A stretch of DNA of 5,176 bases from Methanobrevibacter sp. GTDB taxonomy: Archaea > Methanobacteriota > Methanobacteria > Methanobacteriales > Methanobacteriaceae. Below are positions 1-5,089 of this stretch, piece by piece. A program made the position numbers and the translations under genes. Location of the stretch: the NCBI GenBank assembly GCA_016838945.1, contig JADLKP010000163.1, positions 1-5,176 of the forward strand, read 5' to 3'. The notes under the pieces are model-generated. The model was not told the DNA's origin, did not search any database, and was given only the letters and a program-made list of their open reading frames with translations. Each line of letters opens with the position of its first letter. Positions within the stretch are counted from its first letter, which is position 1.

Positions 1-162
1 AAATCAATATTAAAACTATTTTGAATTTTAAAAAAAGAGTTAAAATAATCTTAAAAACATGTGAAAAATTTACTATCCTGAAAATAATAATCCTTCAAAA
101 ATCAATGGAATTTAAAAAAAGAGAATATTTGTTATAAATCTACGAACAATTAAAAATAGCCT

Positions 163-212
163 AAAAAAAATAAAAAAGAAAAAATTTAAATCAAAATTGA
201 AAAATTTTGATT
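163..212 (-). terminator. probable transcription terminator of the frh operon
   Basis: Read on the minus strand, a perfect 10-base-pair stem (AATCAAAATT / AATTTTGATT, positions 212-203 and 198-189) closes a four-base loop. It is followed by TTTAAA and three T-rich runs down to 163. Oligo-T tracts are the main archaeal termination signal, and here they lie 60 to 110 bases after the frhB stop codon. The stem is AT-only and therefore weak, so the T-tracts may matter more than the hairpin. Confidence 0.55.
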
Positions 213-242
213 AAACCTTTTCTAAAAGAGTTTTGGTCAAGG

Positions 243-267
243 TTTTACGAGCCGTAGGCGAGTAAAA
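243..267. repeat. GC-rich imperfect palindrome just after frhB
   Basis: Outer arms TTTTAC (243-248) and GTAAAA (262-267) and inner arms GCC (251-253) and GGC (257-259) surround a three-base centre, GTA. The arms are separated on both sides by GA, so the plus strand folds into a hairpin with a symmetric GA/GA internal loop, while the minus strand (frh mRNA sense) has TC/TC there. It starts 6 bases after the frhB stop codon and is a clear GC island in otherwise A/T sequence. It could be a 3'-UTR stem that stabilises or terminates the frh mRNA, or a copy of a dispersed palindromic element; the window cannot decide. Confidence 0.5.
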
Positions 268-272
268 GCTTA

Positions 273-1118
273 TTAGAAAGGACTTGGGAGTCCCATGTTA
301 ACTCTTCTTTCGATTTCTTTTCTACCTTTGTCCTTTTTACCGTTAGCTAATTTTTCGAGTAATTCTAAACCAGGTTTTACATCATCCATTGGTTTGGTTT
401 CGATTACTCCAGCATCAACAGCTGCGGTAAAGATGTCTGCTCCGTTGTCAGTTCTGGTAAATACAGTGGACCAGCCATCTGGGGAACCTACAGAACCGGT
501 GGATACATCAGCTAATTCTGCAACATAGTCAAGACAGATGTTACATCCAGCTTGTTCGTATCCATGGGTTTCTTTTAATGCAAGTCCAGATTCTTTTTCA
601 GGATCGGTAATCCAGAATTTTCCTTTACCAATGTCCATTTTGTTAACATTGTCTAAGGAAGAGTACATTTTACCTTCTACGAAGGTTTTTAATGAGTCTC
701 TTGGGAAGTTTTCCATACAGAAAATACCGATGATCAATGCGAGTTTATCTGCTACAAATCTGGTAGAAAATGGGTAGGATTGCATTTTTCTGAGTCCCAT
801 AATTTGACAAGGAGTTCCTACAGTTCCGATTTTTTCAAGACCGTATTGTCTTACAGCTTCTTTGAGTCTGATTGCATTTGGAGAGAAGGTGTATTTGGTA
901 CCTGCTGCTGCAATGATTTCTTCTGGAGTCATTGCAATAGTTGGTTCAGGTTTCCATGCGTCTTCAGTATCTCCAGCAACAATAGCTCCTTCAATGATGT
1001 TTTCTTCTAAAGCGTAACATAATAATGCGCTTACGATTCCACCATCTTGTGCTACTTTTTGGATTGCTTTGTCAGTAGCTCTTGCAGATACTACTTCTTT
1101 ATATGTACCGAATGCCAT
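273..1118 (-). CDS. frhB: F420-reducing hydrogenase beta subunit FrhB (FAD/F420-binding iron-sulfur flavoprotein)
   Basis: FrhB takes electrons from FrhG through one [4Fe-4S] cluster, passes them to FAD, and reduces coenzyme F420 to F420H2 in the cytoplasmic Frh complex. The 281-residue length fits the roughly 31 kDa subunit known from Methanothermobacter. It has the two-part FrhB/FdhB fold: DGGIVSALL near residues 25-33, GTPCQIMGLRK at 101-111, FCMENF around Cys134, CNICLDY with Cys192 and Cys195, and GSPDGWSTV near 211-219. These cysteines are the likely cluster ligands and the glycine-rich stretches the flavin/F420 sites, by family analogy. The start is well fixed: AGGAGGAA (1124-1131) lies 5 bases before the ATG and overlaps the frhG stop codon, so translation is probably coupled. 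It is the last gene of the operon. FdhB of formate dehydrogenase and free F420 oxidoreductases are relatives, but the frhADGB context makes FrhB secure. Confidence 0.96.
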   Translation of the reverse strand: MAFGTYKEVVSARATDKAIQKVAQDGGIVSALLCYALEENIIEGAIVAGDTEDAWKPEPTIAMTPEEIIAAAGTKYTFSPNAIRLKEAVRQYGLEKIGTVGTPCQIMGLRKMQSYPFSTRFVADKLALIIGIFCMENFPRDSLKTFVEGKMYSSLDNVNKMDIGKGKFWITDPEKESGLALKETHGYEQAGCNICLDYVAELADVSTGSVGSPDGWSTVFTRTDNGADIFTAAVDAGVIETKPMDDVKPGLELLEKLANGKKDKGRKEIERRVNMGLPSPF

Positions 1119-1129
1119 TTTACTTCCTC

Positions 1130-2074
1130 CTATAATCCTAAGTCCTTTTTAATTTGCTCTTCAGGGAACCAGGTTCTTGGACAGTGAGTAGTACATGCAC
1201 CACATTTAATACATCTGTTTTTGTTGTGGGATGGTCTACCTTCTACCATTTCAAGAGCTCTGGTTGGACATGCTAATACACAAGTTCCACAACCACAACA
1301 TAATGCTTTGCTTACAACATTGGTTTGTAAGTCACAACCACATGCTAAGTTGCATGCTGCCATGTCTAACATAGGTTGTAAGTAATCCATGTCTCCGTTA
1401 ATTAATGCAACAACTACTTTTGCAATAATTTCAGGGGATGCTGGGCATCCTGGAATAGCACAATCTACTTTAATTAAGTCAGAAATTGGTACAAATGATT
1501 CATGTTTTGGTTGAGCTAATTGTCCACCACGTGCGTAACGGGTGAAACAACCAGTCATAGCACAAGATCCAAATGCGCAAACTAATCCTGATTTTTCTCT
1601 TACTTCCATAAGTTCTTTTACACTGTGTTCATCTTGTAAACAGACAGACCCTTCGACTAATGCTAAATCCATTTCAGGCATTTCCCATAAATCTACTAAA
1701 GTTGTTCCGTAAACAATGTCCACCATATCAGTGAGTAAGGTTGAGAGAATGTCATAGTTTTCAGTTAATGACATACCGTCTCCAGTACAACCACTCATGT
1801 GAATATATCCTATTTTTGGTTTGTCAGCCACTTTTTCAACCTCCTGTGTTGAAGATTCATTACTTATTTGCTCAGATGATTCTGCTTGTTTTTTAGCCTC
1901 TTCTTCAGCCGCAGCATCCGCTGCTTTTTTTGCCTCTTCAGCAGGCTTTGATTGAGCTTCAACTTCGCTTTTCATTTCTTGTTTTAATTTAGCTTTTGCT
2001 TCATCATCTTCTGCGTCCGGTTTAGCTTCAAGGCCTAAAAATTTTCTTAATTTATTTTTTAATCCATCAAGCAT
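1130..2074 (-). CDS. frhG: F420-reducing hydrogenase gamma subunit FrhG, with long N-terminal extension and an internal start site
   Basis: FrhG is the small, electron-transferring subunit of group 3a [NiFe]-hydrogenase, linking the FrhA active site to FrhB. The core begins near residue 83 (ADKPKIGYIHMSGCTGD). Likely proximal-cluster ligands are Cys96, Asp99, Cys171 (GSCA) and Cys210 (PGCPASPE); an aspartate ligand here is known for Frh. The C-terminal ferredoxin-like part has CxxCxxCxxxCP at 259/262/265/269 (CGCGTCVLACP preceded by another Cys) and CIKCGACTTHCP at 288-299, for two more [4Fe-4S] clusters. Residues 1-81 are extra: a basic amphipathic stretch, MLDGLKNKLRKFLGL, then low-complexity Ala/Glu/Lys/Gln sequence likely to be helical. 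The ATG at 2074 has AAAGGGG eight bases upstream, overlapping the frhD stop. A second start, GTG at 1831, has AGGAGGT 7 bases upstream and would give a 233-residue protein of the size of the known 26 kDa subunit. Function is sure; which start is used, or whether both are, is open. Confidence 0.95.
   Translation of the reverse strand: MLDGLKNKLRKFLGLEAKPDAEDDEAKAKLKQEMKSEVEAQSKPAEEAKKAADAAAEEEAKKQAESSEQISNESSTQEVEKVADKPKIGYIHMSGCTGDGMSLTENYDILSTLLTDMVDIVYGTTLVDLWEMPEMDLALVEGSVCLQDEHSVKELMEVREKSGLVCAFGSCAMTGCFTRYARGGQLAQPKHESFVPISDLIKVDCAIPGCPASPEIIAKVVVALINGDMDYLQPMLDMAACNLACGCDLQTNVVSKALCCGCGTCVLACPTRALEMVEGRPSHNKNRCIKCGACTTHCPRTWFPEEQIKKDLGL
1829..1845 (-). promoter_or_regulatory. internal Shine-Dalgarno and GTG start inside frhG
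   Basis: On the minus strand AGGAGGT (1845-1839), formed by the codons for Gln77, Glu78 and Val79, is followed by seven bases, TGAAAAA, and an in-frame GTG (1831-1829, Val82). This matches the anti-Shine-Dalgarno sequence better than the site in front of the ATG at 2074. Initiation here would give a protein starting (M)ADKPKIGYIHMSGCTG, where canonical FrhG proteins start. The site may therefore be the true start, or one of two starts. Confidence 0.6.
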
Positions 2075-2086
2075 TGCTAAACCCCT

Positions 2087-2560
2087 TTAAAGTTCATTTA
2101 ATATCATTTCAATAGCTTTCGGAATAGCCGCCTCCACTGGCTCTGTTAAGCCCATATCAACATCTGGTGCAGTGATTTCTGCCGGTTTGCATCCAACTAT
2201 AACTACTTCTATGCCCATATCCACCAAATCATGAAGCGGTTCTTCAACAGGCCAAGTATGAGCGTTCTCATATTTGCCTTTAGGCATATCATAAGGTGAA
2301 AAAATCTTAAGGGTTCCTGGTTCTGCATTCCATTCTACAACATCCACCACGATCACTTTTTTCCAATTCTCATCAGGCATAGAAAAAATGAAGTGTGTTG
2401 CACCGGTTCCTGCATCAATGAACTGAGTGTCTTCCGGCTTTTCAATATCATTATCTTTAAAATAATCTTCTAAAGCATGGATAACCATTGGACCGAAACC
2501 ATCGTCTTTAAACAATACGTTTCCACATCCAACAACTAATCTTCCTGCATCATATGGCAT
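2087..2560 (-). CDS. frhD: hydrogenase maturation endopeptidase FrhD (peptidase family M52, HyaD/HybD-like)
   Basis: FrhD is the nickel-dependent checkpoint protease that cuts the C-terminal tail from the FrhA precursor once the NiFe(CN)2CO centre is built. The 157 residues match the usual size of the family. GCGNVLFKDDGFGP at residues 11-24 corresponds to the GxGNxLxxDE/D motif; Asp20 aligns with the nickel-sensing Glu16 of E. coli HybD. Asp73 in VIVVDVVEW corresponds to the second metal ligand (Asp62 in HybD), and His101 is the likely third, though spacing around it differs from HybD. GCKPAEITAP (153-residue C-terminal third) is also typical. The start is supported by GAGAGGAA 5-6 bases before the ATG. 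It sits between frhA, encoding its substrate, and frhG, with gaps of 29 and 12 bases, so it is co-transcribed with them. It is not part of the finished enzyme. Confidence 0.94.
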   Translation of the reverse strand: MPYDAGRLVVGCGNVLFKDDGFGPMVIHALEDYFKDNDIEKPEDTQFIDAGTGATHFIFSMPDENWKKVIVVDVVEWNAEPGTLKIFSPYDMPKGKYENAHTWPVEEPLHDLVDMGIEVVIVGCKPAEITAPDVDMGLTEPVEAAIPKAIEMILNEL

Positions 2561-2589
2561 TTTATTCCTCTCTATTAAAATCTATAAAA

Positions 2590-3807
2590 TTAAATTCTCA
2601 CCATTTCGTTTTTAACAACTGATCCATCTTCGTCGTCAACTACCATTACGTGAGTTGCACAAGATAAACATGGGTCGTAAGCTCTGATTACGTGAGGCCC
2701 CCATTCGTGATGGAATCCTTCAGTTGCAGGACCCATAGTTGGGATGTTCCAAGTAGTTGGTACTAATGCACTGTAGAAAGCGGTTTTTCCATCTTTTACT
2801 TGTGCCATGTGAATATCAGTTCCTCTAGGAGCTTCTACTACACCGATACCTAATTTGTTGGTTCCTCTTGGGTCGAAATCTGCGAGGGTATTAGCAGCAG
2901 TGTCTAATTCATCTAAGAGAGCAATTGCTCTGGAAAGGTAAGTTTTCATTTCACGAGCTCTTGCTAAGTGTTGAGCTACAACACCTTTTTCTTTGTAGCC
3001 TTGGAATTTGTCTAATCTTGCTCTAGGACCAGTTTCTACTGCTAAACCATCGTATAATGGTACAGTAGTACATGCTCTTTTACCGATTTCTGGGTCATCA
3101 TACCATAATTCTGGTACAATTTCAGTAAATCTGTCAAGATCGAAGAATTCTCTTTTACCGTAAATAACATCACTTGCAAATACAGGAGCATTGATTGCAC
3201 CTAATCCTTCAGGAATGTCCTTTTCAAGGATTAAGTTAGTCATTAATTCAACATGATTGTCTACTACTGGGACTAATGCTTTCATTCTGGTGTATAATTT
3301 TTTACGTGCAAGTTCAGATAAGTTTCTTGCCATACCACCGATTCTGATATCAGATGGGTGGATACCTTCACCAGCTACCATATCTACAACGTATTGTGCT
3401 GTTTTCCTAATAGTTCCAACACTGTCTACTGCAGTTTTGAAAAGATCTTCAGGCACGAAGTCAGGAGCAACTAAGAAATGGTGAATTGCGTGACTGTTTA
3501 AGTTAGAAGATGCAATTGTTAATTCTCTTAACAATGCAGCTGCTTTTGGAATTTCAATGTCTAAAGAGTCATCCATTGCTTCAACAGATGCCATTGTATG
3601 AGGTACTGGACATACCCCACAGATTCTTTGACAAAGAACTGGTGCGCTTTCAGGTGCTTTACCTGTAACCATTTTCTCTAAGCCTCTGACAGGTGTGATA
3701 CTGAAGTATCTACCTTTGGTAACGATCCCTTCATCGTCAATTTCCATGACTAATTCGGCATGACCTTCTTGACGAGATGTTGGGGATATAACTATTTTAT
3801 CGCTCAA
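2590..3807 (-). CDS. frhA: F420-reducing hydrogenase alpha (large, NiFe) subunit FrhA
   Basis: FrhA is the catalytic subunit that splits H2 for reduction of F420, part of group 3a [NiFe]-hydrogenase. Numbered from the TTG at 3807 it has 405 residues, the usual family length. The nickel-iron ligands are visible: RICGVC gives Cys63 and Cys66, and DPCLSCATH gives Cys380 and Cys383. Cleavage by FrhD is expected after His386, removing a tail of 19 residues that begins VMVVDDED and ends MVRI. All four ligands are cysteine; there is no selenocysteine. The start needs a choice. A GTG at 3816 would add three residues, but it lies within the Shine-Dalgarno sequence AGAGGTGA (3820-3813). The TTG at 3807 is five bases after that site and gives (M)SDKIVISPTSRQEGHAEL, the family's normal N-terminus. 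It is the first gene of the operon and follows a long promoter region shared with the divergent gene at 4517. Confidence 0.96.
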   Translation of the reverse strand: MSDKIVISPTSRQEGHAELVMEIDDEGIVTKGRYFSITPVRGLEKMVTGKAPESAPVLCQRICGVCPVPHTMASVEAMDDSLDIEIPKAAALLRELTIASSNLNSHAIHHFLVAPDFVPEDLFKTAVDSVGTIRKTAQYVVDMVAGEGIHPSDIRIGGMARNLSELARKKLYTRMKALVPVVDNHVELMTNLILEKDIPEGLGAINAPVFASDVIYGKREFFDLDRFTEIVPELWYDDPEIGKRACTTVPLYDGLAVETGPRARLDKFQGYKEKGVVAQHLARAREMKTYLSRAIALLDELDTAANTLADFDPRGTNKLGIGVVEAPRGTDIHMAQVKDGKTAFYSALVPTTWNIPTMGPATEGFHHEWGPHVIRAYDPCLSCATHVMVVDDEDGSVVKNEMVRI

Positions 3808-3812
3808 ATGTG

Positions 3813-3820
3813 TCACCTCT
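3813..3820 (-). promoter_or_regulatory. Shine-Dalgarno site that decides the frhA start
   Basis: On the minus strand AGAGGTGA matches the archaeal consensus GGAGGTGA with one mismatch. Its own GTG is in frame with frhA and could be taken for the start codon, but would leave no spacing. With the TTG at 3807 the spacing is five bases, which is the normal distance. Confidence 0.7.
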
Positions 3821-3876
3821 TATTTTATTTAAAATTTTAAAAGTTAGAAACTAACAAATATATATTAATCCTAAAT

Positions 3877-3886
3877 ATAATATAAA
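3877..3886 (-). promoter_or_regulatory. candidate TATA box for the frh operon
   Basis: On the minus strand TTTATATTAT (3886-3877) resembles the archaeal TATA consensus TTTATATA and is preceded by an A-rich stretch (AAAACAATCA) that could serve as BRE. Transcription would start around 3855, giving a leader of about 45-50 bases. Two other matches, TATTTAAA (3921-3914) and TTAATATATA (3868-3859), are possible in this AT-rich sequence, so the choice is tentative. Confidence 0.35.
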
Positions 3887-3929
3887 TGATTGTTTTAAAA
3901 TCAAAAAGAAACATTTAAATAGGTTAAAC

Positions 3930-3947
3930 TTTTAGGTTATCCTAAAA
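3930..3947. promoter_or_regulatory. 18-base inverted repeat upstream of frhA, candidate operator
   Basis: TTTTAGGTTATCCTAAAA has perfect 7-base arms (TTTTAGG / CCTAAAA) around TTAT. The half-site TAGGTTA recurs 13 bases away at 3920-3926, and TTAATCCTAAA occurs nearer the gene at 3865-3875. It lies about 45 bases upstream of the favoured TATA box and directly upstream of the alternative one at 3914-3921, where archaeal activators or repressors usually bind. The regulator is not known from this window. Confidence 0.45.
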
Positions 3948-4030
3948 TTTGGGCTTAAATCAAAAAATCGTTAAGAATTAATGAAACAAATAGAAAAAAA
4001 GAGATTTATAACAAATTAATAAAGTTAATT

Positions 4031-4076
4031 TGATAAATTTTAATGACAAATAATGATAAATTGCCATGACAAATTT
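4031..4076. repeat. two tandem copies of a 23-base repeat made of TGAYAAAT boxes
   Basis: TGATAAAT at 4031 and 4054 and TGACAAAT at 4044 and 4067 alternate with spacings of 13, 10 and 13 bases. The unit is thus 23 bases, TGATAAATT-nnn-ATGACAAAT plus two bases, repeated twice; the differences sit in the spacer and the last two bases. An inverted repeat, AAATTAA / TTAATTT (4013-4031), abuts it. The arrangement resembles a multi-site protein binding array (operator or iteron-like), but there is no evidence of a replication origin here. Confidence 0.45.
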
Positions 4077-4103
4077 TTTAAATTATTTATTAAGTAATTA
4101 AAA

Positions 4104-4118
4104 AAAAGTATTACTTTT
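4104..4118. repeat. 15-base palindrome AAAAGTATTACTTTT
   Basis: Perfect 7-base arms flank a single central T. Its core AGTATTACT, itself palindromic, occurs again exactly at 4271-4279, and a half-site AGTAATA lies at 4250-4256. Repetition of the same core within one intergenic region makes a shared binding protein possible, although AT-rich sequence yields some palindromes by chance. Confidence 0.35.
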
Positions 4119-4401
4119 GATAAAAAATAAGATTTGAAAATTGTGTGAAAGCCAAGAAAAAAATTTGAAAGAATAACTGAAAAAATAAAACAAAAAAACA
4201 TGTGAAAACTGTGTGAATCCAATGCATTTTTTGCAGAAATATGGTCAAAAGTAATAACTATTAAAAAATGAGTATTACTCAATTGATCTTAAAAACCAGA
4301 TTATCTTTTCACTTGGAAAGAGTGCTATTTGACTATGAAATATTAAGGTTATCCATCTGTGAGAAAATATGAAAAAAATTATTTGAAAATTAATAGGAAA
4401 G

Positions 4402-4410
4402 ATATATTTA
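4402..4410 (+). promoter_or_regulatory. candidate BRE/TATA promoter for the surface-protein gene
   Basis: GGAAAG (4396-4401) followed by ATATATTTA resembles an archaeal BRE plus TATA element. Transcription would begin near 4430-4435, giving a leader of about 85 bases. A second candidate, CAAAAAAA followed by TATTTAAA (4459-4466), would start near 4488 and give a leader of about 28 bases. The sequence does not settle which is used. Confidence 0.35.
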
Positions 4411-4436
4411 ATATAATGAACAATAATATTATACAA

Positions 4437-4453
4437 TTGTTAAAATTTAACAA
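4437..4453. promoter_or_regulatory. 17-base perfect palindrome upstream of the surface-protein gene
   Basis: TTGTTAAA (4437-4444) and TTTAACAA (4446-4453) flank a single A. It lies directly upstream of the second TATA candidate (4459-4466) and near the start site expected from the first, a position suited to an operator in either case. The binding protein is unknown. Confidence 0.4.
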
Positions 4454-4516
4454 AAAAATATTTAAACAATTAAGTTCAAATTATAAAAAATATCTTCCAA
4501 AAAAGGAGGTGAAATA

Positions 4517-5041
4517 ATGGATAATTCAAACATAATTATATCTATAATTATTGTATTATGTATTGCTGCAGGAGTAACTGCTTATGGAATAAGCGAAGGA
4601 GACAATGCTGTTTTCAATGATTTGAGCGGATTCTCTCCAGACAGTTCAAGTGACAGCAATGGTGCAGATTTGATAAGTGCTGATGCAAACGATGGAAGCG
4701 GATCCGATACTTCTTCAGGAAGTTCAGGATCCAGTAGCAGCGGAAGCAGCGGAAGCAGCAGCGGAACCAGATCCAATGGAGGCAGTAACTCCGGAGGTTC
4801 CGGAAGCTCAAGCGGAGGATCAGGTTCTGGTGGAAACGGTGGAGGCAACCCAACCCCAACCAAAATAAGTGCTGATAAAGCAAAATCAATTGCTTCTGGA
4901 TTTATTGGCGAACCTGGAGCATACGTCAGTAGTGTAAAAGATGACGGAACCCAATACATTTGTTATATTTCAGATTCAAATGGTACTGTAGTTGATGCAA
5001 TTGGAATTAGTTACAGTGGAGAAAACCTTGGAAAAGTATAG
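4517..5041 (+). CDS. putative cell-surface protein: N-terminal membrane segment, Ser/Gly linker, PepSY-like C-terminal domain
   Basis: No specific function is recognised. Residues 6-23 (IIISIIIVLCIAAGVTAY) form one hydrophobic segment, either a membrane anchor or an uncleaved signal. There is no basic residue before it and no good lipobox at Cys15 or class III (archaellin/pilin) cleavage site. Residues 40-60 are acidic and Ser-rich, and about 60-111 are almost only Ser, Gly and Asn, a flexible linker of the kind that spans a pseudomurein wall. Residues 116-174 start KISADKAKSIASGFIGEPGA, then DDGTQYICYIS and a final GxxYSGENLGKV; this resembles a single PepSY domain (helix, then strands), at the short end for the family. 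The start is certain: AAGGAGGTGA at 4503-4512, four bases before the ATG. It appears to be a single-gene unit, divergent from frh, with its own terminator. An extracellular location is inferred, and the PepSY match is moderate. Confidence 0.85.
   Translation: MDNSNIIISIIIVLCIAAGVTAYGISEGDNAVFNDLSGFSPDSSSDSNGADLISADANDGSGSDTSSGSSGSSSSGSSGSSSGTRSNGGSNSGGSGSSSGGSGSGGNGGGNPTPTKISADKAKSIASGFIGEPGAYVSSVKDDGTQYICYISDSNGTVVDAIGISYSGENLGKV
4711..4850 (+). repeat. Ser/Gly-coding low-complexity repeat
   Basis: The linker is coded by repeated short units built from GGA, AGC and TCA codons, for example adjacent copies of GGAAGCAGC around 4742-4759. It is clearly richer in G and C than its surroundings. 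Such repeats can change length by slippage, so linker length may vary between strains. Confidence 0.6.
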
Positions 5042-5051
5042 CAAATTTTGA

Positions 5052-5089
5052 GGAATATAATTTAATTATATTCCCTTTAATCTTTTTTT
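5052..5089 (+). terminator. hairpin terminator of the surface-protein gene
   Basis: A perfect 10-base-pair stem, GGAATATAAT (5052-5061) and ATTATATTCC (5065-5074), closes a three-base loop and is followed by CTTTAATC and seven T (5083-5089). It begins 11 bases after the TAG stop codon. Further T-runs at 5120-5127 and 5160-5166 may act as backup termination signals. Confidence 0.75.

Larger units (their letters stand above)
1..272. other. AT-rich non-coding region downstream of frhB
   Basis: No open frame with a ribosome binding site, and no tRNA-like or rRNA-like sequence, is visible here on either strand. The left two thirds are extremely AT-rich, with repeated A-runs such as AAAAAAAGAG at 30-39 and 114-123. 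The part nearest frhB contains the GC-rich palindrome at 243-267 and the terminator-like hairpin at 189-212, both annotated separately. The left 160 bases may belong to the control region of a gene outside the window, but no convincing promoter can be picked. Confidence 0.6.
3808..4516. other. long divergent intergenic region, no convincing gene
   Basis: About 700 bases separate the divergent starts of frhA and the gene at 4517. The sequence is strongly A/T. The only longer open frame (4282-4040, minus) begins with TTG, has no Shine-Dalgarno sequence and encodes low-complexity Phe/Leu/Ile/Asn residues, as expected by chance in such DNA. What stands out is the number of ordered short sites: inverted repeats at 3930-3947, 4013-4031, 4104-4118 and 4437-4453, and a tandem repeat at 4031-4076. 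The region probably holds the promoters and operators of both genes; a small RNA cannot be excluded. Confidence 0.6.

Noticed and set aside
53..67. AAAAACATGTGAAAA, shared with 4194-4208
   Set aside because: A 15-base match made largely of A-runs around CATGTG; a few such matches are expected between two very AT-rich spacers, and the flanks do not match.
26..123. AAATCAAT and GAATTT-A7-GAG elements found twice in the left spacer
   Set aside because: Spacing between the elements differs in the two copies and both are low-complexity; not supportable as a repeat unit.
295..1010. Plus-strand open frames opposite frhB
   Set aside because: They are shadows of the conserved frhB coding frame, without ribosome binding sites or family resemblance.
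3981..4019. Tiny plus-strand frame of 12 codons beginning MKQIEKKR
   Set aside because: No Shine-Dalgarno sequence precedes the ATG and A-rich DNA commonly encodes Lys-rich short frames.
4040..4282. An 80-codon open frame on the minus strand with Phe/Leu/Ile-rich translation
   Set aside because: It starts with TTG, has no Shine-Dalgarno sequence, resembles no family, and its composition is what AT-rich non-coding DNA gives by chance; it also overlaps the palindrome and part of the tandem-repeat region.
4544..4561. Possible lipoprotein signal ending at Cys15 of the surface protein
   Set aside because: Leucine precedes the cysteine and no small residue is at -1; there is no basic N-terminal region either.
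4582..4959. Long Pro/Leu-rich open frames antisense to the surface-protein gene
   Set aside because: They are mirror images of the Ser/Gly repeat codons; there is no ribosome binding site and the plus-strand frame has a perfect one.
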